64,000 bases of DNA from Flavobacterium panacagri (GTDB taxonomy: Bacteria > Bacteroidota > Bacteroidia > Flavobacteriales > Flavobacteriaceae): NCBI RefSeq assembly GCF_030378165.1, contig NZ_CP119766.1:3658001-3722000 (forward strand), given 5' to 3'. The position numbers and the translations under genes are program-made. Position 1 is the first letter of the stretch; each line of letters begins with the position of its first letter. Below are positions 8,574 through 17,649 of the stretch, piece after piece. The notes under the pieces were generated by a model, which was not told where the DNA came from, made no database searches, and saw nothing but the letters and a program-made list of their open reading frames with translations.

Positions 8574-11500
8574 TTAAAAGCTGCAATTAAATTGTAACGT
8601 ATACGTACGCTGTGGAGCAAGAGTGTTATAATTGTTTGAAGAAAGATATTGCGGGTCAATTCCCTCGTCATTTCTTACCCATAACAATCCTAGGTTTCTT
8701 GCTGCAAAATTGAAACTCAACGATTTGAAAAATGTTTTTTCCAACCACTCATTTGGTACTGTATAACCCAATGAAATTTGTTGCAAACGAATATTATCAG
8801 CAGATAAAACATTAATATCTGAATTTTGAAAACGATTCAAACTATTATAGTTAATGTTTGTCAATCCAGGGACATTTGTTGTCGCTTCATCGCCAGGCTG
8901 TCTCCAACGATCTGCAATAATTTCATCTTTAGCAACTGCACCATATTGAACACCGCTGTAAGATGGATAGTTCTGCATTAGTTGATTTCTAAATACAGCT
9001 CCCATAAAATACGTAACCTGAACTCCTAAATTGAAATTTTTGAATGAGAAGTCGTTCATGAATCCTCCAAAGTAAGGTGCAACTGTAGTTCCCATATATT
9101 TTAGGTCATCTTTGCTTACAGCATTAATTCCTTGAGAAGAATTTATAATACTACCGTCTTTAGCATAAATCTGAGATTGTCCATTACTGTCTAATCCTGC
9201 CCATCTGTATGCATATAAATAACTCACATTTAGTCCTGTAATAGGGGAGCCTCCAAAATACTGATTGGCAGCTGTTGCATTAAATCTAGAATCGGTAACT
9301 TCATTGTTAGTGTAGGCAAAATTAAATGAACTGTTCCATTTAAATTTTCCATTGAAAATTGTTCCGCTTAATCCTAAGTCAACACCATTCCCATCTAGAG
9401 TTCCTGCATTATATCTTAAAAAAGCCCATCCGTAAGTAGGGTTAAAAGGAAGATTTGTAATGATGTCGTTTGTCTTTTTGTAATAAACATCAACATTACC
9501 GCGAAGTCTGTTGTTAAAAACACCGTAATCTAAACCAACGTTAAAAGTAGCGGTAGTTTCCCATTTGATGTATGGATTTTCTGGTAATGATATTGTTCCT
9601 GTTGGCAATTGCGTATAAAAATCAATACCTCCTAAACCAATAATAGCATTATTGCTTCCATATCCTCCCGCAGGAGCGCTTCCAGCTTTACCATAAGTGA
9701 CACGAGTAGAAAGAGTGCTTAACCAGCTGACATCTTTTAAGAAACTTTCTTTGTTAACATCCCATTTTGCCCCAACAGACCATAATGGCAAAGCTCTATT
9801 TCTTCTAGAAGCACCAAGTAAATTGTAATCGTCAAAACGAACACTTCCAGAAAGGTGGTATCTGTTTTTAAAATCATAAGATCCAAGAGCGTAGTAAGAC
9901 AAATAGCGGTCTCTGTATTTACTAATACTAGTGTCAAAGTTTCCTATATAAGTTGACCAGCCGTAAACGGTATTGTAATATTGTGTTGGGTTTACTGCTG
10001 TGTTCGAATTAGTATCGGTATTATAACCATAACGTGTTTGTGTAGAACCTTCTCTGCGTTCTTCTCTAGTTTCGGCGCCAGCCAAAAAGTTTAAAGAATT
10101 ATTTTCATTGAATGATTTATTAATGTTCATTTGAAAACGTAAACTCTGCGATTCATTCTTTTGATTGGTATCTCCTAAAGTAGCACCAAGAGGAACTCCA
10201 TAAACTAATTTTCCATTTGCTATAGAAGTAGCTTCGTTAATCATGTTTCTGGTATAGTAACTTTCTAATTCGTTCAGTGTTCTGGTTTTACTGAAGATAG
10301 AAGTATACATACCTGAAGTTTCTACATTTAACCAAGAGGTAATAGTTGCCACTAATCTTGCATTCAGTCTGATATTTTCGCCATTTGTATTAACATTAGA
10401 AAAACCAAGCTGATCGATATAATTATACGTCCAAGGAAGATATCCTTTTGAATCAAAATCCTGAATTACTTCTGGTCTAAATTTGATATAATAATCTAAA
10501 CTGTTTCCATTTTCGTCCACCAACATATCATAAGGTCTCAATGCAGAAGTAGAAACATTTGATAAAGCTTCATTTGCAGTAATGTTTGTCTGGTATTTTG
10601 ATGAAAGGTAATTAACACCCGTTTCTAATCTTAAGAAACTCTTTAATTTGAATGTGTTGTTTAAGGTAACGTTATACGATTTAGAGTTGTTGGCCTTCAT
10701 TGCGGCATCGTCTTCATTATAACCTAAACCTAAGTAATACGTGCTTTTATCAGTTCCTCCAGAAACAGAGAAATCGTATTGCTTTGTGATCGAATTTTGA
10801 AGCAGATATTTGTTAATCTGACCTAAATTATCTCTTTGAGAAAGCGATGACAGCATTTGGTCTCTTTGTGCTGTGGTAATTTCGCCTCTTTTTTCTCTAA
10901 ACATAATTTCCTGTGCAGCACTTGGGTTGGCCGCCTGCCAGTTCGAGATATTATCAGCAACAAATCCTCCGTTTACAAGGTCTTTTTCATAATCGACATA
11001 TTGAGCGGTATTCATGACTCTCAATTTAGAAAGATCCATTTTTTCGCCAAAAGTTGTGGTTGTACTGAAGCTTACAACGGGTTCTTCAGATTTTCTTCCT
11101 TTTTTAGTAGTTACCACAATAACTCCGTTAGCGGCTCTCGAACCCCAGATAGAAGCTGCCGCAGCGTCTTTCAGAACAGTAATGTTTTCAATGTCATCAG
11201 GATTTAAGAAACTCAAAATTGAAGATCCAGAAACACCTCTTCTGCTAAAAGCAAAATCATTCATGGACTGCGGAAAACCATCAATAACAACTAGCGGTTG
11301 TGAAGTGCCACTGTAACTAGTTGTACCTCTAACGCTTATGTTTCCAGTTCTTGGATCAACCATAACACCAGCGATTTTTCCTTCTAATCTTGCATTAATA
11401 TCTACAGTAGGAACTTTAGCAATATCTTTGGCGCCTATTACTTCTATAGCACCAGTAGCTCTTTCTTTTGGAATTTCAGTATAACCGTTAGAAGCAGGAA

Positions 11501-12134
11501 TTTCAACAGAATGAAGTTCCATAACATCTGGTACCAGTGTTGCGTCGATCACTCTTTTATTGTTAACGGCAACCGTTATAGTCTTATATCCTAAAGAACT
11601 GAAAATAATCGTATCATAAGGAGAAACCATCATTCGGTATTCACCTTCTTTTCTTGTAATATCCCAGCTTTGTTTTCCTTTTAAAATTACGTTTACACCA
11701 ACAAGCGGTGCACCCTTTTTATCGGTTACTTTCCCGGTTAATTCATATTCCAGTTGTTCTGCTTTCTTTTTATTTTTTTTGACAACAACTTGTTTATCAA
11801 TAATATCAAAAGTAAGATTGTTGCTTCTTAAAGCATTATTTAAAATTTCTTCTAAAGTCGCATCTTTGTCCAATGTAATCGTATTGGCAGATTTAAGCAC
11901 GTCATCATTATAAAAGAAGACATAATTAGTCTGTTTTTCTAGAGTAGAAAAAACTTCAGTTAGTGGCGTGTTCTTGAAACGAACATGTATTTTATTTTGT
12001 CCTAAAGAAGGGTTCGCATATAAACTACACATACTTATCCAGATAAATGCAGTAACAGATCTCATAAGCAGCAGATATAGGTAATAGTGGTATCGTCCAG
12101 AAAAATACTTTTCTGAATTATGTTTTTTATTCAT
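8574..12134 (-). CDS. SusC/RagA TonB-dependent transporter with STN signalling domain
   Basis: The 1186-residue protein has, in order, a long signal region (to about residue 47), an STN domain (about 50-118, with LEKQTNYVFFYND), a carboxypeptidase-regulatory-like beta domain (about 130-205), a TonB plug (about 215-345, containing VLKDAAAASIWGSRAANGVI) and a beta-barrel ending in the aromatic terminus LQFNCSF. The STN domain is the part of FecA-type transporters that touches a FecR anti-sigma factor. This fits the FecR and ECF sigma genes immediately upstream and suggests that substrate binding induces the operon. The first gene after it is susD. A hairpin lies 57-83 bp upstream of the start codon. 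Confidence 0.96.
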   Translation of the reverse strand: MNKKHNSEKYFSGRYHYYLYLLLMRSVTAFIWISMCSLYANPSLGQNKIHVRFKNTPLTEVFSTLEKQTNYVFFYNDDVLKSANTITLDKDATLEEILNNALRSNNLTFDIIDKQVVVKKNKKKAEQLEYELTGKVTDKKGAPLVGVNVILKGKQSWDITRKEGEYRMMVSPYDTIIFSSLGYKTITVAVNNKRVIDATLVPDVMELHSVEIPASNGYTEIPKERATGAIEVIGAKDIAKVPTVDINARLEGKIAGVMVDPRTGNISVRGTTSYSGTSQPLVVIDGFPQSMNDFAFSRRGVSGSSILSFLNPDDIENITVLKDAAAASIWGSRAANGVIVVTTKKGRKSEEPVVSFSTTTTFGEKMDLSKLRVMNTAQYVDYEKDLVNGGFVADNISNWQAANPSAAQEIMFREKRGEITTAQRDQMLSSLSQRDNLGQINKYLLQNSITKQYDFSVSGGTDKSTYYLGLGYNEDDAAMKANNSKSYNVTLNNTFKLKSFLRLETGVNYLSSKYQTNITANEALSNVSTSALRPYDMLVDENGNSLDYYIKFRPEVIQDFDSKGYLPWTYNYIDQLGFSNVNTNGENIRLNARLVATITSWLNVETSGMYTSIFSKTRTLNELESYYTRNMINEATSIANGKLVYGVPLGATLGDTNQKNESQSLRFQMNINKSFNENNSLNFLAGAETREERREGSTQTRYGYNTDTNSNTAVNPTQYYNTVYGWSTYIGNFDTSISKYRDRYLSYYALGSYDFKNRYHLSGSVRFDDYNLLGASRRNRALPLWSVGAKWDVNKESFLKDVSWLSTLSTRVTYGKAGSAPAGGYGSNNAIIGLGGIDFYTQLPTGTISLPENPYIKWETTATFNVGLDYGVFNNRLRGNVDVYYKKTNDIITNLPFNPTYGWAFLRYNAGTLDGNGVDLGLSGTIFNGKFKWNSSFNFAYTNNEVTDSRFNATAANQYFGGSPITGLNVSYLYAYRWAGLDSNGQSQIYAKDGSIINSSQGINAVSKDDLKYMGTTVAPYFGGFMNDFSFKNFNLGVQVTYFMGAVFRNQLMQNYPSYSGVQYGAVAKDEIIADRWRQPGDEATTNVPGLTNINYNSLNRFQNSDINVLSADNIRLQQISLGYTVPNEWLEKTFFKSLSFNFAARNLGLLWVRNDEGIDPQYLSSNNYNTLAPQRTYTLQFNCSF

Positions 12135-12190
12135 AATTTTGTTTTGAATTTAAGAGATAGTCAATTAGCGTTGACTACAGTTCTACAATG

Positions 12191-12217
12191 CCAAAAGATG
12201 GTTCCAACATCTTTTGG
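12191..12217 (-). promoter_or_regulatory. Hairpin between fecR and susC (locus 1)
   Basis: A perfect 10-bp stem, CCAAAAGATG/CATCTTTTGG, surrounds a 7-nt loop in the gap between fecR and susC. On the coding (minus) strand no U-run follows, so it does not look like a standard terminator in the operon direction; the T-tract is on the opposite strand. It could be a processing or stabilising stem at the 5' end of the susC mRNA. An equivalent hairpin is found at the same distance from susC in the second sigma-controlled locus (45773-45801). Confidence 0.55.
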
Positions 12218-12310
12218 TTTTTTTTTGGTTAGTTTTTACAAATAAGGTTGATATGTTTATTTCTGGTCTTATATCATAGGCTTTGGTGGTTTTAGAATTG
12301 ACTTTTTTAT

Positions 12311-13363
12311 TTATTTAATTGTAATAGTTCTTTGGTTTGCGTTAACAGTACAGTTGCTGTTGGTAATACTCGCTAAAGTACTAGCCAGTGAATTAAGGTT
12401 TTCATTTAAAGCAAATGAGCCGGAGTAATTGGCGTCAAGATTTAAATTTTCTCCTTTTATAAATTCAATTTTATAATATTTTGAAAGTTTCCCTAAAATG
12501 GTATTCAAAGACTGGCTTTTGAAAGAAAAATAACCTTCTCTCCAAGACAATATCGAAGCCACATCTTTTCGCTCAACTTTAAGCTGTTTTTGATCTTTAT
12601 TGATTGTGGCAATCATTCCAGGCGTTAAATCTTCCTGAATTTCTTTATTGTTTAACAGTCCTTTTTTGTTGTAGGTAATTCGGACTTTTCCTTGTAATAA
12701 AGCGGTTTGAATCGTTTCGTCTTCAGGATAAGAACTCACATTGAAAACTGTTCCCAGTACGCGCACATTGCATTCTTTTGTTTTTACAAAAAAAGGTTTG
12801 GCTTTATTATGTGCTACATCAAAAGCGGCTTCACCAGTTAAATACACTTCACGAATCGATCCGTCAAATTGAGTTGGGTAAATTAAAGAAGAACCTGAAT
12901 TCAGCCAAACGGTTGTTCCGTCAGTTAAAACGATTTGAGTTCTTTTTCCGTAAGGCACTCTAACCGTATTAAAAGAAGAACTATTCGAGTTGGTATTGAT
13001 AGCTTGTTCTCCAACCGTCACTTTTTTACCGTTTTTTTCATAGCTGATGATAGAACTGTCTTGTACAGCAATAGTTTTCTGATCTTGCAGTACAAGAGAG
13101 ATATCTTCTAAGTCTGCATTAGATTCAGTTGTTGTTCCTTTTTCAGCAAAAAGCTCTAAATCGGTTTTAGGTTTGCTTTCTGGAGTTCTGTTTATGAATA
13201 ATCCAGCTAGAAGCGCTACACTTGCAGCGGCAGAAAAGGCGATTAATCTTTTCTTTTTCCTGCGTCTGGTTTCTTTTTGTTCCAGCTCGATTAGTCCGTG
13301 ACGAATTTGATTCTTTAAAGAATCTTTTTCATCGTTCGATATTTTATTAAAATTAATTTGCAA
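12311..13363 (-). CDS. FecR family anti-sigma factor (inner membrane)
   Basis: This 350-residue protein has a cytoplasmic N-terminus, one membrane segment (about residues 43-60, LIAFSAAASVALLAGLFI), the central FecR domain (about 115-225, with RTQIVLTDGTTVWLNSGSSL and FDVAHNKAKPF) and a C-terminal domain that resembles an STN fold and would meet the transporter's STN domain. The frame contains no upstream ATG and the first internal ATG is far downstream, so a TTG start at 13363 is likely. It is encoded 75 bp downstream of the ECF sigma gene, the usual order in Bacteroidota, and should hold that sigma factor inactive until SusC signals substrate. Confidence 0.94.
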   Translation of the reverse strand: MQINFNKISNDEKDSLKNQIRHGLIELEQKETRRRKKKRLIAFSAAASVALLAGLFINRTPESKPKTDLELFAEKGTTTESNADLEDISLVLQDQKTIAVQDSSIISYEKNGKKVTVGEQAINTNSNSSSFNTVRVPYGKRTQIVLTDGTTVWLNSGSSLIYPTQFDGSIREVYLTGEAAFDVAHNKAKPFFVKTKECNVRVLGTVFNVSSYPEDETIQTALLQGKVRITYNKKGLLNNKEIQEDLTPGMIATINKDQKQLKVERKDVASILSWREGYFSFKSQSLNTILGKLSKYYKIEFIKGENLNLDANYSGSFALNENLNSLASTLASITNSNCTVNANQRTITIK

Positions 13364-13438
13364 GGCGATGTTTTTATGGGGTATATAATACTAAGAGAAC
13401 GACTCTTGTAAAACATAGACATAAAAAATAACCTTTTT

Positions 13439-13984
13439 TTAAAGTTTTTTTCTTAAATCTTTCAAACACCTGTATATCAGTGTTCTGCAAGACTCAATAG
13501 AAATGCCTAAAATAGAAGCAATTTCTTCATAAGGTTTGTCTTCGTTAAATCTGTAGAATAAAGCTTTACGTTGTTTATCGGTAAGTTCTTCCATCGCAAA
13601 GGCTAGTTTGGAGTTTAGCGCTTGATGGTTTTCTTCCTCAATTAAAGTGTCTTCAAAAGAGAGTTCTTTCAAGATAACCGAATCGTAATCAGAGCTTAAA
13701 GAGAATATTTTCTGAGAAGCTTTATGTTTTTTTAAAACATTTCGCTGTGTGATTTTAAACAAATACGATTTTACATTGACACTTTCGGCAAGACCGCTTC
13801 GGTATTTGTAAATATCTAAAAACACATCATGAATAGCATCTTTAGCAATCGAAGTTTCGTTAGTATATTGTAAAGCAAAAGTAAGTAAAACATCAGCATA
13901 GCTATCATACAGCTTCTCAAAGGCGGTAATGTCACCTTTTTTAATCTGCTGCCATAATAAAATATCTGATGTGGTATTCTCCAT
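13439..13984 (-). CDS. ECF-type RNA polymerase sigma factor (locus 1)
   Basis: This 181-residue protein has a region 2 (about residues 20-90, with FEKLYDSYADVLLTFALQYT and IHDVFLDIYKYR) and a region 4 (about 125-180, with LTDKQRKALFYRF and YEEIASILGISIESCRTLIYR), which is the length and arrangement of an ECF sigma-70 protein of the Bacteroidota FecI-like group. It starts at an ATG at 13984 and is followed by fecR. It is expected to drive transcription of its own fecR/susCD/peptidase operon in response to the SusC signal. Confidence 0.94.
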   Translation of the reverse strand: MENTTSDILLWQQIKKGDITAFEKLYDSYADVLLTFALQYTNETSIAKDAIHDVFLDIYKYRSGLAESVNVKSYLFKITQRNVLKKHKASQKIFSLSSDYDSVILKELSFEDTLIEEENHQALNSKLAFAMEELTDKQRKALFYRFNEDKPYEEIASILGISIESCRTLIYRCLKDLRKKL

Positions 13985-14278
13985 TTAAGGAATAAAATTG
14001 CTATTGTTTTTGGAGCAAATCTATAACTTTTATCAGTTGATTGGATAATATTTCGAATTTTTCGCATCATTTTGAAGAATATGGTCAAAATAATGGCGAT
14101 AATTTTGTTAAAATCAGTTTTAGCAAATTCTGTTGATATCTGTAATGAAAGAAAAAGATTTCGTAATTAGAAATGATCTTTTCTTAACACTATTTCCTTG
14201 CCTAAATACAATAATAAGCAATATAGAAAAACACTCTAAATTCTTTATAATGAATCATTCTCGGTAAATAGTACAATC

Positions 14279-15817
14279 TTATTCTTCGTCAGTATTATTT
14301 TGTAGATAAGTAATAAAAGCCAAAGGAGAAACCCCGGTAATTTTCTTGAAAGTAATAGTAAATCGGGTGTGCGAAGCAAAACCTGCCTGATCTGCCAGAT
14401 AACTAATTTTATATTTTAAATAACTTGGATCACTTTTTAAACGATCAACAATATAATTGATTCGTAATTCATTGATATATCCAGCAAAATCTTTTGATTT
14501 ATGTTTATTAACAACATAGGAAAGATAACGATGGTTAATATTCAATTCTGATGCAACCGAATTGAGAGACAGGGTTTTATTAAGGAACGAATAAGAGTTC
14601 TCAAAATCTTTTATGTTTTCTAAAATCGCATTTTCAGTAGCTTCAGACATGTATTCTTTTGAGGCATCTTTTTTCGTTTCTGTCACATTTTCAATGATAG
14701 ATGAAGTATTGCTATTTTCAATAAAAGCTTTGATTTTTTTATGATCTTGTTTTCTCTTAAATATGTAGACCGTTATTGTCGCTAAAATAAAGAAAACACA
14801 AATTCCGATGACAATGAATTTATATTTTTGATATTGTGTTTTACTGTCTTGATGACTTTTTCGAATCGATTTAATCAAATCATCAGCAATAACTTTTTTA
14901 TTATCATTATCGGCTTTGGTCAGTTTTAAGTTCTTTTCATTGTAAGTGATATATTTTTTAGAATCGGTCTTTTTGTAAAATTCCATCATCGAAGTGTAAA
15001 CCTCTTGTTTTAATGCCGAATAATCTGATTTTTCAGCAATTTCTTCCGCTTTTTTATAATGAGTTAGTGCTTTTTTATAGTTTTTCATTTCAAGATATAC
15101 ATTCGCCATTCCATTATAAATGAATCCTTTTAAAGGATTGTCAAAAGATAAAGATTCTTTCAGCTCTTTATCAGCTTTTTCGTAATGATACAATGCAGAA
15201 TCTGTTTTGTGCAGTTCGAGATAGTTTCGGGCAATAAGTTCGTCATTGATGGCTATTTGATAATTTTTGTCACTTACCTTTGCCGCTTTTTCAAACAATT
15301 GAATTCCTTTTTTGAGATGTAAAATGGCTTTCGAATAATTAGAATCAAGTAACTCATAACAGGCAAGTTCTTGAGATAAATTCCCCTGAAAACGATACAT
15401 TTCACTTGGGGCTTTGATTTTTTTACTAGTAGCTACAGCTTTATTAAGATAAGTTTTTCCAGTATCATAAACTTCACTTTCACGATAAAGTGATGCCATG
15501 AAACCATATATTTTTGCTAGGAGGGCAAAATCTTTACCCCTTAATGCCAAACTATCTGCTTGCTTTAGAGCATTAATAGCTTCATTATTAATTCCGTACT
15601 GATACAAAATATGCGCTTTCAGCATACGAGTTTTTATTTTGTCTGAATTATTTTTTGCGATATTGTATAAATAATCCGTATTGTTCAAAGCCTTTTTAGG
15701 ATTTGAACTCAATAAAACCTGATAAGTTTCGGTATAAATATTTTCAAACGAATCTTGGGAATAACCCATATAAAAAGAAAAGAAAAAGGCAAAGAGGAGC
15801 GTATTTTTGAATTGCAT
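14279..15817 (-). CDS. TPR-repeat transmembrane protein with AraC-type DNA-binding domain
   Basis: This 512-residue protein has a signal peptide (MQFKNTLLFAFFFSFYMGYSQ), a periplasmic stretch of TPR repeats (about 25-310), one membrane helix (about 327-348, FIVIGICVFFILATITVYIF) and a cytoplasmic AraC-type helix-turn-helix domain at the C-terminus (about 405-505, with SVASELNINHRYLSYVVNKH and ISYLADQAGFASHTRF). Proteins of this layout in Bacteroidota are one-component regulators that sense something on the periplasmic side. The target is unknown. It is encoded upstream of, and in the same direction as, the sigma gene but 294 bp away, so it is probably a separate unit. Confidence 0.9.
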   Translation of the reverse strand: MQFKNTLLFAFFFSFYMGYSQDSFENIYTETYQVLLSSNPKKALNNTDYLYNIAKNNSDKIKTRMLKAHILYQYGINNEAINALKQADSLALRGKDFALLAKIYGFMASLYRESEVYDTGKTYLNKAVATSKKIKAPSEMYRFQGNLSQELACYELLDSNYSKAILHLKKGIQLFEKAAKVSDKNYQIAINDELIARNYLELHKTDSALYHYEKADKELKESLSFDNPLKGFIYNGMANVYLEMKNYKKALTHYKKAEEIAEKSDYSALKQEVYTSMMEFYKKTDSKKYITYNEKNLKLTKADNDNKKVIADDLIKSIRKSHQDSKTQYQKYKFIVIGICVFFILATITVYIFKRKQDHKKIKAFIENSNTSSIIENVTETKKDASKEYMSEATENAILENIKDFENSYSFLNKTLSLNSVASELNINHRYLSYVVNKHKSKDFAGYINELRINYIVDRLKSDPSYLKYKISYLADQAGFASHTRFTITFKKITGVSPLAFITYLQNNTDEE

Positions 15818-15988
15818 GTGGTATTTAGTTATAATTTAGAACGAACAGTTTTATATTAAAAATATATATTCTGTTTTGTCAATATAATTTTAGTATAGTA
15901 AAAAGGGAAATGTAGGTATAATTTTTCAAAATACAGTATGGTATTTGTTTTCTTAACAACATTAAATTTTTATGTGTTATTAGTTTTA

Positions 15989-16002
15989 TTGATTTGCATC
16001 AA
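15989..16002. promoter_or_regulatory. FNR/CRP-family type palindrome TTGAT-N4-ATCAA
   Basis: The sequence TTGATTTGCATCAA is a perfect match to the TTGAT-N4-ATCAA pattern recognised by FNR-type regulators. A -7-like GAACTTTG (one mismatch to TAnnTTTG) follows at 16009-16016. The nearest plus-strand gene begins more than 400 bp away and the minus-strand TPR/AraC gene begins about 170 bp away, so the controlled transcript is unclear. Confidence 0.4.
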
Positions 16003-16068
16003 ATAGAAGAACTTTGACCTGTAATAGGCATTTTAGACCCCAAAAAGGTGATTGGTTTTTAAAAGGTT

Positions 16069-16424
16069 TTAATTCAGTTGTTTACGATTTTTCTGCCAGA
16101 GAAATATTTTACTTATTACGTAATTGGTAAAGAAACACTCGATTTTTACCTCTTTCAAATGACTAGTTTCGCGTCTAAGTTTTTGAATAGAAAGGATTAG
16201 TTTTTGTTTTAAAGCTTTTTTTGTTGGGCTGCTGGTTTCGTCAAAAGCTGCACAATTTCTCCCAATTTTTTATTTCCTTAAATACATTAAACCAATCCTG
16301 TTCATGGCAGGCTCTAGAGGGGTCCGGAGTATATTTGCTTTTTAATGTATGTAATAGATTTGGATGGAAGTTAGCATCTGGAACCAGCAGTATTTTTTTA
16401 GATTTTAAAAAGTAATATACTGTA
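16069..16424 (-). pseudogene. Possible frameshifted gene remnant
   Basis: On the minus strand one frame encodes a segment with PDANFHPNLLHTLK and ends at a TGA near 16241. A second frame continues with DETSSPTKKALKQKL and a basic helical stretch, ending at a TAA at 16069. Joining the two needs one frameshift near 16241. Amino-acid composition is plausible for protein, but no family is recognised and the region may simply be non-coding. The neighbouring isochorismatase-like gene is itself degenerate, which would fit local decay. Confidence 0.2.
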
Positions 16425-16886
16425 ATGAAAAGAAAATATACCAAATCGGCATTATTGCTATTGGACATCCAAAATGATTATTTCTATAAAGGTAAAATGG
16501 AGTTTCAAGGAAGTTATGAAGCAGCTTCTGAAGCAAAAAAGGTTCTGGACATATTTAGAAAGAAACGAAGAACCATTATTCATATCCAGTATATTGCAGT
16601 TCATAAAAATGCATCTTATTTTGTTTCGGGTACTTACGGAGCCGAAATATATGAAGAGGTTAGACCTTTAGAAGGAGAAACAGTAATCGTTAAAAATAAT
16701 CCCAATAGTTTTATAGAAACCAGTTTATACGACTTCTTAAAGAATAACCAGATTGAAAATCTAACCATTATGGGCATGATGAACAATATGGCCAACGATC
16801 CAACTGTTCGAACCGCTAAAGACTTGGGCTTTAATGTGCAGCTGGTAGAAAGTAAAGCCGCTGAAATTGTACTAGATAGCTTATAG
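16425..16886 (+). CDS. Isochorismatase-fold protein lacking the catalytic cysteine
   Basis: This 153-residue protein belongs to the isochorismatase/cysteine-hydrolase superfamily. The first catalytic aspartate is present (D14 in LLDIQNDYF) and so is the lysine (K90 in VIVKNNPNSF). In family members the cysteine normally lies in a segment like GMMTxxCVDATxR; here it reads GMMNNMANDPTVR, putting alanine (A123) at the cysteine position. The C-terminus is also shorter than the usual 175-185 residues. It is therefore probably not a hydrolase of the normal type. It could be a decaying gene or a protein kept for another role. It starts at an ATG at 16425 and stands alone. Confidence 0.8.
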   Translation: MKRKYTKSALLLLDIQNDYFYKGKMEFQGSYEAASEAKKVLDIFRKKRRTIIHIQYIAVHKNASYFVSGTYGAEIYEEVRPLEGETVIVKNNPNSFIETSLYDFLKNNQIENLTIMGMMNNMANDPTVRTAKDLGFNVQLVESKAAEIVLDSL

Positions 16887-16955
16887 AACAACTTTTTGAC
16901 TGAAGTTAAATCCAATAAAAAAACAGTTTTAGTTAAAACAAATATAAAAATGATG

Positions 16956-16963
16956 TATTTTTG
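16956..16963 (+). promoter_or_regulatory. Putative -7 promoter element (TATTTTTG) ahead of the copper locus
   Basis: TATTTTTG matches the Bacteroidota -7 consensus TAnnTTTG and lies 23 bp upstream of the TTG start of the first small Cys protein. The expected -33 TTTG is not well conserved (GTTA at about the right distance), so the promoter may need an activator. Confidence 0.45.
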
Positions 16964-16986
16964 CGCTCAAAACAAGTAACAAGCAG

Positions 16987-17358
16987 TTGAAAAGGTTAAT
17001 TATCATAGCACTTTCTATATTAATTTTATCTCCTTCCTTTGGAAGCTTGTTTGTATATGCTTCTTTCAAAATCAACCAGGAAGAAATTGCAAAAACGATT
17101 TGTGTACAGCGCAAACAGGTTTTTAACAATTGTAACGGTCGATGTGAACTTCAAAAAAGCATCAAAAAATATTCTGATAACGAAAAGAAAATGCAGGACA
17201 GCCTAAAAGAAAAATTAGAGCTTGTTTATGTTCAAAACACGGCTGAAGTTGTGATCAACACAGTTCCTGTTATCGAATCAAAAGAAAATACTTCTATTTT
17301 GTTCGAAAAGAAACCTATCAAGGCTTCTAATCTTACTTTTCATCCTCCGCTCGTTTAA
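16987..17358 (+). CDS. Small membrane-anchored tri-cysteine protein, copy 1
   Basis: This 123-residue protein has one N-terminal membrane segment (about residues 3-25) and a soluble part, presumably periplasmic. Cysteines fall at 39, 49 and 53 in the pattern FKxNQxxIxK..CV-x8-CxGxC. The same spacing occurs in the protein at 20551-20919, which flanks the other side of the receptor gene, so the two are paralogues. Both also end with a Pro-Pro pair close to the C-terminus. The start is a TTG; no in-frame ATG is available upstream before a stop. No named domain is recognised. The CxGxC motif and the copper-type neighbours suggest metal binding or thiol redox work. This is inference. Confidence 0.8.
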   Translation: MKRLIIIALSILILSPSFGSLFVYASFKINQEEIAKTICVQRKQVFNNCNGRCELQKSIKKYSDNEKKMQDSLKEKLELVYVQNTAEVVINTVPVIESKENTSILFEKKPIKASNLTFHPPLV

Positions 17359-17649
17359 TTCGAGATCATTTTCTATTTTTAAATCCTAATGGCATTGTTT
17401 TTTTTTGGAACGATGTAAAAAGAGGCAATATTTTGTATTTCTTACTATATTTTAAATATTGTAGAAATTCAGTTTAATACTTGAATCTGCGTTGGTTTTT
17501 CATACAAAAATTGATCTTATCCCTTCAATTGAAAATGCTTTAAATCCATTTTCAATTCAAAACACCATTAAAATTTCACGGCATTTGGACTTTCCTAATT
17601 GGATGGTTTTATGCTGCATTTTAAAACGTTTTTCAAACATTCATTACCA

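Larger units (their letters stand above)
15818..16424. other. Long intergenic region with possible regulatory site and gene remnant
   Basis: No complete gene is convincing here. The left part is very AT-rich. It holds one perfect FNR/CRP-type palindrome (15989-16002). The right part (from about 16069) has short minus-strand frames with a composition that could be coding but broken by stops and frame changes. The 64- and 75-residue open frames in this area have no recognisable domain. Confidence 0.6.

Noticed and set aside
10857..11316. Plus-strand open frames of 116 and 100 codons
   Set aside because: Antisense to the conserved SusC plug region; composition (Ser/Phe/Cys-rich) is typical of a shadow frame.
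16221..16415. 64-codon plus-strand frame with many Phe/Ser/Cys residues
   Set aside because: Lies opposite a minus-strand frame of similar length and has no start context, signal or domain. Neither frame is convincing alone.
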